In this document: positions 45,691 to 56,600 of the stretch, in pieces
Position numbering within the stretch: the stretch's first letter is position 1
Layout of the letters: every line of letters begins with the position of its first letter
Origin: Siphonodentalium dalli
Taxonomy: Eukaryota; Mollusca; Scaphopoda; Gadilida; Siphonodentaliidae
Assembly: GCA_032622095.1 (NCBI GenBank)
Contig: CP136063.1
Coordinates: 84,297,980 to 84,361,979 of the forward strand
DNA: 64,000 bases
Direction: 5' to 3'
Translations under genes and position numbers: made by a program
Notes under the pieces: model-generated
The model's database searches: none
What the model was told of the DNA's origin: nothing
Seen by the model: the letters and a program-made list of their open reading frames with translations, nothing else

Positions 45691-46178
45691 TTTCGGAGTG
45701 AAATCTATTATATAGGAGAGAATACAATAGACACTGGGCCCTGGTTGGTCAATAGCCTTGTGTGCTTTTTGCAAATCATCACACCTCTGCCCTATTATTT
45801 CCCATAGGTAAAATAGCCATTGGCACAAGAATTAACCCTTTTAGTGAAGTTTGAATTTTGTGGTGTGGCCTAAAATATGACATCACTTTTTAGTGCGGTT
45901 CTGACATCAGTTACGAAAATAAAGATTTTAAGGCGAATTCCCTGCTAGACGGGCATTTTTTTTGCATAAAAGTTTCCGCAGATGTCAATCTTTTAGATTT
46001 GAAGAAAATTTTGGACCCAGGATTTATAATGTAAACAGTATATGCTAAAAGGTTTGCACTGAGGCCTATGGAAAACATTTACACCATTATATCCTGTACA
46101 AACCAATTCCGGTATTCCATATATTTTCATTGTCCGACGATCGCCTCGCACAAAAACATCACACAAAAGTTCCATTAA

Positions 46179-46420
46179 CCCTTTCAGTGCCAGTCCGATT
46201 TGTGTATCACCCATATTTCCTTGATCATTTTTCAAATTTATTGATTATAATAATGTGATACATTGATGGAAGGAGCATTGATTATAATAATGTGATACAT
46301 TGATGGAAAGAGCTCTTAGAGCTCTTTCCATCAATGTATCACATTATTATAATCAATAAATTTGAAAAATGATCAAGGAAATATGGGTTGATACAAAAAT
46401 CGGACTTGGCACTGAAAGGA
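46179..46420. mobile_element. TTAA-flanked palindromic MITE family A
   Basis: TTAA at 46175-46178 and 46421-46424 flanks arms beginning CCCTTTCAGTGCCAGTCCGA and its complement, with an internal partial duplication of GATTATAATAATGTGATACA. The centre is AGAGCTCTTAGAGCTCT. piggyBac-type by its flanks. Confidence 0.85.
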
Positions 46421-47034
46421 TTAATAGGACTCTTTATATGCCAAGGCTTATGTGAGCTCAATTGTTATACTATTTAAAGGCCCACTTATTTTTTGAACCC
46501 CCAGATCACATATATAAAATATATGCCATATTATATACCATTTGAAAGAGGATTCTCCAAAACATTGTATTATCAACTTATCCGGTGTAATAAACTGTTA
46601 ACATGTTGTTTTTGTTGAGTTACTGACGTGTTTTTTTCATTTGGATTGTAGTTCAAATTGAATTATATTTCAATGCTAAATCTTAAAGATAGAGTTATAC
46701 CCCTACCATTGAAAATACGTTTTTAGTTTGAATTCTGGTGCATTCTGGGAGCCAAAGGGGGGAAAACTTTATATGATTTCAGCTGTTTTCTATTTCTCTA
46801 TGGGCCTCATCGTGAAGTCACTACAAATGGCAAGGTGAATCTTCTCTCGATATCAAAACAAACAATATAGCGTAACGAACATCATGAGGAATGTGCGTTT
46901 CTCGTGATTTCCGTTTGAACGGGAACTTGTAGTTCGCAACCAGCCTATTATCAACTAATGGCTGGCCTTATGGGACAAGTAAACCAAGCCATAATGACAA
47001 TAGAAATGTAGAGAAAATCGCTATGTGTGACTGT

Positions 47035-47380
47035 AACATATCCTCGCGGAAATACGCACATAATCGACTTATAATGTGAAATAGGTACAAAATGTGATTA
47101 TTTGATTCTGAAATAAGCAGATAATGGACTCTTACCCGTTATTTAGTTTCATGGCGCGGGCCACATTGAAAACACCTGTTTAGGAGCTTACCCCTGAAAA
47201 TTCATGAGTTGGCTTATGTGTGTTATTCCGCGCACATAATCTACATAGAATTGCCTATAATGAGTCGATTTTGTGACTAAAATGTTCTCATTTTCAGCAC
47301 ATTATCGACTCAAAATGAGGCGATTCTTAGCATAATATCTACCTGAAACAAGTTCTAGTATGAGCAGATAATGTACTCTA
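47035..47380 (+). repeat. Interspersed repeat, copy 2 of the 18380 family
   Basis: Same orientation and word order as 18380-18740, about 350 bp. Confidence 0.8.
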
Positions 47381-47456
47381 TGGTGACTGAAATTCTGAAA
47401 TATTGCGAGCCTCCACTTTGGAGAAGAATTTGTGCAGTTACTTTATAATGACAACA

Positions 47457-48475
47457 ATAAAATGTGTCCGCCGAGATATAGTCGGGTCATACACTCAATA
47501 AAATGTGTCCGCCGAGATATAGTCGGGTCATATATATGTATACCACTCAATAAAATGTGTCCGCCGATATATAGTCGAGTCAGACCACTCAATAAAATGT
47601 GTCCGCCGAGATATAGTCGAGTCAGACCACTCAATAAAATGTGTCCGCCGAGATATAGTCGGGTCATACCATTCAATAAAATGTGTCCGCCGAGATATAG
47701 TCGGGTCATACCATTCAATAAAATGTGTCCGCCGAGATATAGTCGAGTCATACCACTCAATAAAATGTGTCCGCCGAGATATAGTCGGGTCATACCATTC
47801 AATAAAATGTGTCCGCCGAGATATAGTCGAGTCATACCACTCAATAAAATGTGTCCGCCGAGATATAGTCGAGTCATACCACTCAATAAAATGTGTCCGC
47901 CGAGATATAGTCGAGTCATACCACTCAATAAAATGTGTCCGCCGAGATATAGTCGGGTCATACCACTCAATAAAATGTGTCCGCCGAGATATAGTCGGGT
48001 CATACCACTCAATAAAATGTGTCCGCCGATATATAGTCGAGTCATACCACTCAATAAAATGTGTCCGCCGAGATATAGTCGGGTCATACCACTCAATAAA
48101 ATGTGTCCGTCGATATATAGTCGAGTCATACCACTCAATAAAATGTGTCCGCCGAGATATAGTCGAGTCATACCACTCAATAAAATGTGTCCGCCGAGAT
48201 ATAGTCGAGTCATACCACTCAATAAAATGTGTCCGCCGAGATATAGTCGGGTCATACCACTCAATAAAATGTGTCCGCCGAGATATAGTCGGGTCATACC
48301 ACTCAATAAAATGTGTCCGCCGAGATATAGTCGGGTCATACCACTCAATAAAATGTGTCCGCCGAGATATAGTCGAGTCATACCACTCAATAAAATGTGT
48401 CCGCCGAGATATAGTCGAGTCATACCACTCAATAAAATGTGTCCGCCGAGATATAGTCGGGTCGTACCACTCAAT
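47457..48475. repeat. Minisatellite of 42-bp units, about 24 copies
   Basis: The unit is CAATAAAATGTGTCCGCCGA, GATATAGTCGAGTCATACCACT. Units are exactly 42 bases with few variants: G/A in GTCGRGTC, C/T in CCAYTCAAT, and a G/T change giving GATATATAG. One early unit carries an extra ATATATGT. Because 42 is a multiple of three and the unit lacks stops in three frames, 325-351-codon frames run through it on both strands. There is no sign of splice sites or a natural start, so it is treated as non-coding intronic repeat. Confidence 0.95.
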
Positions 48476-48576
48476 GGTTGACATCGTTCGCATGACAAAG
48501 AACAACAGATAGGAATTACGAATTGGGCACTACGTCACAAGAATTTGTACTCTTTCTATCATTTGTCGTGTTATGG

Positions 48577-48727
48577 TATATCCTTCATGTAAGAATACAC
48601 GAAACCACACACCCCCTCCATCACCATATGTGTCAGGGTTAGAGTTAGATTTAGGGTCTAGGGCTAGGGTTAGAGTGTTAGGGTTAGGGCTAGGGTTAGG
48701 GTTAGAGTTATGGTTAGTGTATTCTTA
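48577..48727. mobile_element. TIR element with telomere-like core, copy 2 (right end truncated)
   Basis: It starts TATATCCTTCATGTAAGAAT, shares the AAACCACACACC sub-terminal part with copy 1, then has about 85 bases of degenerate TTAGGG repeats and TTAGTGTATTCTTA. The right inverted end stops there and a CT microsatellite follows. Confidence 0.75.
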
Positions 48728-48733
48728 GATATA

Positions 48734-48734
<1 letters not shown>

Positions 48735-48775
<41 letters not shown>
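48735..48775. repeat. (CT)n microsatellite
   Basis: About 19 CT units follow a short (AT)n lead. Confidence 0.95.
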
Positions 48776-48777
<2 letters not shown>

Positions 48778-49639
48778 ATATAACAAATATAGTAAAACAA
48801 TTATGTTGTCATCGAACTCATTCGACATCAAACATTGTGCTTATATTAGCCCGTGTCCGAGAACAGTACATGACACCCCATCCCGCTAGAATGTATAACA
48901 TGAAATCGACCATCCATCCACAAGGGAGCGTTCAAGCAAAGCATGACGCTTAAAGTACACTTGCAAGCAGGTAATATTGTCATACCAGTGGTGCGATTGT
49001 TAGTGCTGTTTTTCCAAATCGTCGATTTTTTTTATGAATAGGTGATTAGAAATTTCTGCTTCGAGCAATGAATAATTAATTATCCTATAGTTGTTTTTTC
49101 TGGTTTCACGCGAGATGGGATGAGACAATTACGTCATGTCATACATATTAATAATTGTGTATGAATCTGAGTGAATATCATCACTGAAAGAAAAGAAAAA
49201 AAAGGTAAATATGTATAGTTGTATTTGGAAATTTAAAAAATCAGAAATATGCATGGTAGTAAGTAGAAAACCGCTTGGTTTTAGAGAGAGATAGAGAGAT
49301 GCACTGGACTGTACAATTAACGGGTTAAGATAAACTTCAATGTTCAATTCAATGTTCAATTCAATTTAATAGTAACTCTGGTCATCATAAAAGACATTAC
49401 AGAGACAATACATATGGCACAATTACGTATCATCAGTACATGTATACATGCACAACGAATCATTAAGCAGAGAATGCATGGTATACTATAATACATCGAT
49501 GTCGCGTTTAAAGGCATGTGAGGCCTTAGTTGTCGAAAATATTCATATTTGTTCTAATCACCGTAAACAGAAAAACATTAAAATGCGTACAGTTTCGTTC
49601 ATATATACCATGACCATCACGTAAACAGCATGTTATCAT

Positions 49640-49900
49640 AAACAATTTTTTTCCGCAACTCAAAAATATTTTTCCTGCAAGTCTTTTAGACTGTTTTTGC
49701 AATGAGGTTGGCTAAAACACATCTATATGTCAATATTAACATAAATGACAAATTTCATGATGATCAGACAAACAGTATAGCCTGTAGCCCATGCTAATGG
49801 ATTGAATTTTGAAATCCAAGATGGCTGCTGGCAGCCATGTTTTTTTTGACCGAATGACCCCAAAATGACTTGTTCCTATTTACATGTCAATGTTAACATC
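49640..49900. repeat. Probable old interspersed repeat with a CCAAGATGGCTGC phrase
   Basis: ATAAATGACAAATTTCATGA with TGATCAGACAAACAG and CAAGATGGCTGCTGGCAGCC is a style of decayed retroelement-like repeat also echoed at 52340-52370 and 53505-53520 (GTCGCCAGC phrases). Similarity is weak. Confidence 0.3.
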
Positions 49901-50984
49901 CATGACTAATAGTATGCACAGAAATTCATATACAGTTGTTTACAGTGAATTTTCCCCAGCAAATCTCTCTTTTAGTGTTTTAAAAGGGGGGTGGGTGTCC
50001 AAAAATGGTTGGAGAAAACGGAAAAAAAATTGGACGCGGGGGTGGGTGTGTTCCAACAAGGGTCTAAAGTCAAAAATCAGCATACGTGCCTGCAATTTTT
50101 TTCCGACTCCCCCCTGATTGGGGGTGGAAAAAGTTCGAAGAACTATTTTCTCATAAACGGACTCGTAGTCGTCGATTCTGCGAAAATGTTTTTGGACCAT
50201 CCGAAAAAAAATACAACCACAATTAGCTATTCGTAATTATCTGCAGTAGTTAGTTATAAAGGTGTTATTTAAGTCAAAAATGTTCATTTGCATGTGATAA
50301 TTGAGAGCGCTATTCTAAGGTGATAATGTATTGTACCTTCATATATTATGTGATCGAACCATTTGACACTCCAGTTGGATTTGGAATTAACAGATTGCTA
50401 ATTTCCACAACCAGAAATATCTTCACATGGAATGGGGCTAATAGGTTGTTCTGTTATTCATACAATTATAATAACTTCAGCATACAACACTAACAATATA
50501 ACGTCCGTAATAGGGAACCAAGTGGTTGCTCTGTTTACCCCCCCCCCCCCCTTGAAACAGAAGTCGATAAATAATTACAATGTACTTAAGATCAGACATT
50601 AGCAATTACCAATTATAAAACAAATTATCTGGATCAAGAGGCTAACAAAGTCTGCACCCAGTTCAGGCTTGATGTATCTTAAGGTAAGGTAAATGGAGTT
50701 GAATGTGTCGAGTATGATTTGGTCCCTGGATTTATTTAGTTATTGTGTCCAACGGTTGCAGGGTTTCGGAGCTGCGTAACAGTGGACTGAGGGTATATCG
50801 CAGACTTTGGGTTTGAAGATACTATAAATGATTCCATATTTGTATCACACTTCAAATTTTCAAATGCGCCCATGCACCATGTCCTTATTGGACTAGTCAA
50901 CTTCCCAACTTTGAAAAAGTGAAATTCAGGCTTCTACTATCGGGAACATTAATCCATCTAAATAAAATCTTTCTTTTTTTTCAG

Positions 50985-51107
50985 AGATAACAGTCGAGAT
51001 GCTCGGGGAGGCTCGAGTCGAGTGGCAAGTACGACAAGGCAGGGACAAGCGGACATTCACGGGCAGACAAAAGTTTTTTCACGAAGAAATCATGTTATTT
51101 TCAAAAG
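50985..51107 (+). CDS. Alpha-arrestin (ARRDC/TXNIP-like) gene, exon 2
   Basis: The exon follows an excellent acceptor and ends AAAG before GTGAGTA (phase 1), 123 bases. With the base from exon 1 it encodes EITVEMLGEARVEWQVRQG and on to FHEEIMLFSKG. LGEARVEW is the conserved G-x-A-x-V-x-W strand of the arrestin N-domain, and the following charged loop leads to the F-x-x-E-I-x-L strand that precedes the next exon in this family. Spacing from the PGQ motif in exon 1 is normal for the family, so no coding exon is missing between them. The next exon, which should carry the L-x-x-G-x-x-x-F-P-F-x-F region, was searched for by eye to 64000 and not found. Confidence 0.9.
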
Positions 51108-51924
51108 GTGAGTACCGTGCAATGTCGTCATTTATTTGCGCCCAAAATTACCTGTCCCGATACCACGTCATGTATGATTTAATTGTACAACAATTGATAA
51201 AATTGTGGTGACGCAGAGGTTGCTTATTTCGGCCAATTTGGCCGGTTACTTCATGTGAGTTTTTCATCTGACGTGTGTGTCGGAATAATGATGTGGAGGA
51301 TTTATGTAAATGTTAGCCCAAACTACATTTCCAAGTAACGATGGTTTTGTTGTTTATTTTGAGGAATAATACCGCGTCAGATGAATTCAGCCCAAATATG
51401 TTAACAGTTGTCGTGTAAAACATTCGGCAGTAAGTTAGCATTACTTAGTATTTGTGGATGTCCTTTAACATGGGGAAAATAGACTACTGCGCTTGAACGA
51501 GCATGTGAATTGTCGTTTTTAATGTATAGCAACTTTATAATCAATAACAGAGGCATTCTCTGTCAAATAAGGTCGCTCTATTTACGATACCAATTGGGGA
51601 ACTTTGTAAATTAAATTACGCGTAAACTTAACCTGCTGCAAATAGAAAAGATGTCGGAATCGGCGTACTCGCCCCATGGGCTAACTCGCCCAATCGGCGC
51701 GTGCCAACTCGGAATAAAAGGCCAACTCGGAATAAAAGATGCATACGGGGTGTTATATGGCGTTTGGTCCGTTGTTTCTCAATGAATATTATTGAAATTT
51801 GGTGTATATGTCCGGGCTGGGACATGGAATACAACAACGTTTGAATTGTTTTTAAATTTACAAATTTGTTGATTTTATTCATTTTGTTTTCGTTCTGAAA
51901 CACACTATAAAGTGTATATAATAT
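51108..51924 (+). other. Start of intron 2, no recognised feature
   Basis: It begins GTGAGTACC. The rest holds short frames only; GCCAACTCGGAATAAAAG is tandemly doubled at 51703-51738. Confidence 0.6.
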
Positions 51925-52222
51925 AATAACGAACACGAGACATACATAATTTATGAACTGTTAACAAAAGATATCAAATTCAATACATGACAAAGATGAC
52001 TCAGTGGAGTTTATAAAGTGAACATAAAAACATTGAGGTAAGAATCTTTTTAAGGAATTCAACTTTATTTAATGATAATAAACACATAAATTAAAATAAC
52101 AAACATGAGACATACATGATTTATAAACTGTTAACAAAAGATATCAAACTCAATACATGACAAAGATGACTCAGTGAAGTTTATAAAGTGAACATAAAAA
52201 TATTAAGGTAAAAATCTTTTTA
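51925..52222. repeat. Tandem duplication, offset 170 bp
   Basis: GAGACATACATAATTTATGA, AACTGTTAACAAAAGATATC and GACAAAGATGACTCAGTG recur 170 bases downstream with a few substitutions. Confidence 0.9.
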
Positions 52223-52239
52223 AGCATTACTAAACCGTT

Positions 52240-53760
52240 TAGCACAGTCCACTTCACTCATCCGATCATCACTAAACTTCATATTTATCTTGATATTGAT
52301 TTATCAGATGAGAGCTATCAAATATTTTTTTAATTTTATAGGAAAAAATGGTCGCCAGCGGCCATATTGCATTTACGTTATATGTTATCGCGTCATGTCG
52401 ATATCTAGTATTACTTAGAAATTTCACCTTTCCAGATTCATAATTGCTCCATTGACTGTAACAGATGGAATTATTCCCCTCTTCGGATAGAGTGTCACTG
52501 AAACTTTATTTTGTCAGACTGTCTGTATAGTCACTGATTATATATGGCAATAATCTGTAATAAGATGTAGCACTATTTTATTTTATATTTACATGCAGTG
52601 CTGTTTTTATACAACAATTCTAATCCCCCCTAGATCATCATGTGATCGACCATACATCGCGCGAGGACCTGGTTGAATTAAGGGGGGTTTTTGTGGATAA
52701 CTTCTGTCCTCAAGCTAGATTATACTTATGACATTTAATGGCATGTTTCTAACATGGAGGGTTAGATATGCGTGAGACACCACCACTCTTCAATTCACAC
52801 CAAGTTATCAGCTGTCATATTCGGATATTAGAACCCATAGCCATGATATATGGTTTATTTTGTGTATACTAGTAATATTGTTATTTTCAGTACCTTTATA
52901 TACCAGTACTGTGTATAACAATGCATATACATTAATCCATGTATACATGTATATTGATTCAACGGATTCAGTGGTTTTGTCCATCAGTCTATCAAATTTG
53001 CGGGGAAAACATGGCCACAAGCAGTACACCCTGTTAAATTTCGAATTTGAATCAATTGGCGCACCCTGCAGCCAGGTTTTATTGGAGAACTTTTTCTCAT
53101 GTGGATAGTTTGGGTCACCGCTAGATGTGAGCCATGTTTTGTTCTCAAGCTGTCCTTGTGAAGACATCACTGCCAGCGGTGATCTTGAATTTTACTATTT
53201 TTATGGCTAAATAATTTGGTTGATCCTACAGACGACACCCCTTGTCCGATCGTCACCAGATTCCACAATGATCTTCTGGATAACCAGGGGGAGAGTAATC
53301 TAATTTTCCCGAATTTCGTTAAAAAACATTACCACAGGCAGCAATTTGGTATCTTACTGTTTGATCCTCTTTTGCGTGACTGAATTGTTTAGCAACTGTA
53401 CAGTCATATCCCTCATCTGATAGTCACCACACTTTATATTGATATTCGGGCTGACAACTAGATGGGAGCTATCGAATGCTTTGAATATTTTTGGAAAACA
53501 TTGTCGCCAGCAGTCATCTTCTATTTTGGTTTTTATATACATGTATACCTCTTCATTCGGATAGCCAGTATTACGTAGGTACTTCAACTTTCCGCATTCC
53601 TGTCATCATTTGAAATATAAAAATTTACCTGATACCATGCACCCTTCAAAATTTGTTTCGTCGTATCTATTTTAATGACCCGTATGGTAATATTGATACA
53701 GATATATTTGTCAAACATTTCTTTGTACAATATACAGGTATTTAGTTTGTAACTAAATCT
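52240..53760. other. Non-coding with weak internal repetition
   Basis: Phrases such as GAGAGCTATCAAATATTTTT and GGTCGCCAGCGGCCAT (52310-52370) recur as GGGAGCTATCGAATGCTTTG and TGTCGCCAGCAGTCAT (53465-53520), with GATCGTCACCAGATTCCACA between. This looks like a highly decayed retroelement; no frame is supported. Confidence 0.4.
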
Positions 53761-53769
53761 AGAAATATA

Positions 53770-54425
53770 TAATAGTAGCTGGTGGACCCTACTTCGTCCG
53801 GGATGTTCCCCTCTGATTTTCGGAGAATTGCGCGATTTAACCTTGAATTGACCATTTTAAAGGTGAACGTCATGTCGGGTCACGATTTGACCCGCCCAAA
53901 ACACTCCCCGGACAAAGGTCACGACAAAAGTACCCGTCGAAATCCGCCCGGCTTTACCCGATTTGACCTTGAATTGACAATTTTGAATGTCAAGATCAGG
54001 TCAGGGTCATAATTTGACCCACCCGAAACACTCCTGGGACAAAAGTAACAGTAGGTATTATATTTCGTTGAAATACTTCGTTTTACCAGATTTGACCTTG
54101 AATTGATCTTTTTGAATGTCAAAGTCAGGTCGGGATCAAGATTTGACCCGTCCAAATAGTCCAGAAACATGCCTACATCAGCACGTTCGAGAACATGGTC
54201 CCACGTGAAATTGGACCCGTCAATATTGCTCCCGGGATCGAAGTAGTCCTACACACAAATTTTTAGTCGGATCGGTCAAGGTCCAGAAACATGCCTATGA
54301 GCGAGGTCAAGTTGACACGTTAAATACCAAATCCGAGTCGGATCAGTCGAGCAGTGTTAGAGTCTATAACACATACACACATGCATTCATGCATACACAC
54401 ATACATACAGACAGGTGTTCCAAAA
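53770..54425 (+). mobile_element. Retroelement-like repeat of the CTTCGTCCGGG type, copy 2
   Basis: It starts GTAGCTGGTGGACCCTACTT and CGTCCGGGATGTT. Three diverged units with TTTGACCTTGAATTGA and GGTCACGATTTGACCC follow, then the CAGAAACATGCCTA / CACGTGAAATTGGACCCG module shared with 22200-22550. It ends AGTGTTAGAGTCTATAACAC and a (CATA)n/CAGACAG tail. Confidence 0.6.
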
Positions 54426-54919
54426 TGTATAATCGATAGCTACAACAATTCTATGGTAGATAGTTCACGGCCGACCTGATGCATGCATCTTAGTTTTCTT
54501 GTACCAGTATTGCCCCGTGTGTGCCCCGGGTAGAATATGCCTACCGCCCCACTGCGAGGAGTAAGCAACCCCTAATGTGGCACCCTGTTTGCCGTGGTGT
54601 GCATCCAGTGAGTCCGGGGGTACCTGGGCGACCGTATCACGTTAGGAATCGGCTAACGGATACGGCGTAGTTCGTGGTCCTCTTTGGTCCCACGCCTCTT
54701 CGGGCGGGCGATTGAGTTGACACGGCTCAATCAATCGGATAGTTAAGCCTCTCTTCATTTTGTCAGATTACATTTCTGTCATGTGTTGTGTTTATTCTGT
54801 TCCTGTGTCTAGTTGTGTGTTGTGTTATTCATGTGTGTTGTTTCTTTCGTAGAAGGTCTCTTTGAATTTCGTCTTCAGGACTGTTAAATGTTTCAAACTT
54901 ATAATGTTCACACCTGTCT

Positions 54920-55271
54920 CACTGTTGGGAGGTACCGGGAGGCTGCTATATACAGTGGCTAAACGGGTCACCGCTTCAGCTATGTATCGTATCAGTATCA
55001 GTATCAGTCTTTGGCCTGACCATAATTCGAAGGGTAGTCCGATGCGGCTGCTTGGCTAGTTGTCCATTATTTCCTGCTCATATGACAACTCAAAACAAAC
55101 AAAACACTGTGGGGAGTTGCCGGGAGGCGGCTATATGCAGTGGCTAAACGCGTCACCGCTTCAGCTATGTACCAGTCTTTGGCCTGACCATAATTCGAAG
55201 GGTAGTCCGATGCGGCTGCTGGGCTAGTTGTCGATTATTTCCTGCTCATATGACAACGTAAAACAAACAAA
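54920..55271. repeat. Tandem duplication, offset 185 bp
   Basis: CACTGT, GGGAGGCTGCTATATACAGT and TCACCGCTTCAGCTATGTA with CGAAGGGTAGTCCGATGCGG occur in both copies (54920-55104, 55105-55271). The first copy has extra ATCAGT repeats. Confidence 0.9.
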
Positions 55272-55289
55272 AACGTAAAAATGATAACT

Positions 55290-55990
55290 CGCTAAGTTCC
55301 ACTGATTCTGAGGTATATCCTCAGTACTTGGTTCTTGGTTTTGATCAAGAAACATTCTGTATTTGTCATTGACAAAACGCTACAAGGCATAGTCGGACAA
55401 TTAAAATATGTCAAACAGATCAGGACTGGACCACTAAGTGGCTCTCTTCTGTTGAATGTTACAAAAATTCAATCTGACGCTGTTATGCAATTAATATCGA
55501 TTGCAGAAACACCAGTGTGTATTACACCTCGCAAGACATTGAGCTGTGTTGCGTACTCGCGATGTAGTTGATTTTTCTTAATCAGAGATATTGGCTGATT
55601 TGCACCACATGGAGTTACAGAAGCCCCTAGATGTTCAAGACAGTTGAAGGACAAAAAGTTCCTTTGACCTTCAATATGCGCGAACATCCACCCGCATTGA
55701 AGATTGGGTACATGAAAGAAGATTTAAGTACTTATGTTCCAAAATCCATTACGTTGATTTAACTGTCAGGGATATGGTCATGGTCAGGAACATTGTGAAA
55801 AAAAGCAAAGAAACCATATATGTATGCTGTTCTGATTCTGGGTATGACCATATATAAGGATTGCACAAAACCAACAGCATGTCTTTACTGTCAACGTGCA
55901 CGTGCTGCAATGGATCCTCATCTCCCATATACACTATGAATTCAAAATTCAAAGGTGTAAGGCTGAGCAACATCTATCCTATTTCGATAT
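55290..55990 (+). pseudogene. LINE ORF1 (gag-like) remnant
   Basis: Reading + frames across several lesions gives SVFVIDKTLQGIVGQLKYVK, IRTGPLSGSLLLNV, ISIAETPVCITPRKTL and later RTSTRIEDWVHERRFKYLC. The first part resembles the RNA-recognition-like region of ORF1 proteins from Jockey/Tx1-type LINEs in molluscs and other invertebrates, in which a hydrophobic K-x-VK-x-LR-x-G block precedes a VxxHxxLN block. A later stretch (near 56010-56090) with STKMCADASTQSD fits the linker after the zinc knuckles. Frameshifts occur at about 55560, 55650 and 55850. Recognition is from memory of the family style and is moderate. Confidence 0.45.
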
Positions 55991-56258
55991 AAACAAAAGT
56001 TGGCGCTCGACCATCGAGCTGTTACTCTGCGGCTGTTTCCACCAAAATGTGTGCTGATGCCAGCACTCAGTCAGACCAACAACATTCGTATATCGCAAGC
56101 AACACAATTTGACCAGACCGATATCACTCCGGTTCCTGAACCTGTGTCACAGGCCATGGAAACATCTAACGAAGTTGCAACAGTTGTTCCAAAAGAATCC
56201 ACTCAAATTGAGCCAGTTACTGCAACATATCACAGGCATGCTGATCCTGTTGCTTTAA

Positions 56259-56461
56259 CCCTTTCAGTGCCAAGGCCGATTTTTGTATCAACCCATATTT
56301 CCTTGATCATTTTTCAAATGTATTGATTATAATAATGTATCACTTTATTATAATCAATAAATATAAGAGCTCTTTCCATCGATGTATCACATTATTATAA
56401 TCAATAAATTTGAAAAATGATAAAGGAAATATGGGTTGATACAAAAATCGGACTGAAAGGG
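56259..56461. mobile_element. MITE family A nested in the LINE ORF1 remnant
   Basis: TTAA at 56255-56258 and 56462-56465 flanks CCCTTTCAGTGCCAAGGCCG and a shortened right end CGGACTGAAAGGG. The palindrome around GATTATAATAATGTATCAC is partly rearranged. Removing it would leave one TTAA in the surrounding sequence. Confidence 0.85.
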
Positions 56462-56600
56462 TTAAAACAAAAATCGCCAAAATTACTCAAACATTTCGAC
56501 TCTCAAAAAGAGAGGTTCACATTTGAACGTTCAAAGTTTGCCCAGATGCTTGATGAGAAACCATTAACTCTAAAAGACACTTAACAGTATTTGTCGATTG

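Larger units (their letters stand above)
35160..50984 (+). other. Intron 1 of the alpha-arrestin gene (15.8 kb)
   Basis: Donor GTGAGT at 35160 and acceptor TTTTTTTTCAG ending at 50984 join the two exons in phase 1 with uninterrupted arrestin homology. The intron is almost a catalogue of repeats: TTAA-type MITEs, a 68-bp satellite, a 42-bp minisatellite, two telomere-like cores, an hAT MITE and fold-back elements. Parts without a listed feature (about 36340-36950, 40560-41150, 42490-44130, 45700-46170, 46430-47030 and 48780-50984) hold only short chance frames, LINE-tail-like ends and homopolymer runs. Confidence 0.8.
54490..56600 (+). mobile_element. 5' part of a LINE: untranslated region, doubled module and ORF1 remnant
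   Basis: A GC-richer leader (GCCCCGGGTAGAATATGCCT ...) is followed by a 185-bp module present twice, then by a broken ORF1-like gene. The order leader, repeated module, ORF1 is typical of LINE 5' ends. No endonuclease or RT follows, so the copy is rearranged or 3'-deleted. A family A MITE sits inside it. Confidence 0.5.

Noticed and set aside
47432-48505. Three long open frames (325-351 codons) on both strands
   Set aside because: They are produced by a stop-free 42-bp tandem unit whose length is a multiple of three. There is no start context, splice support or known domain.
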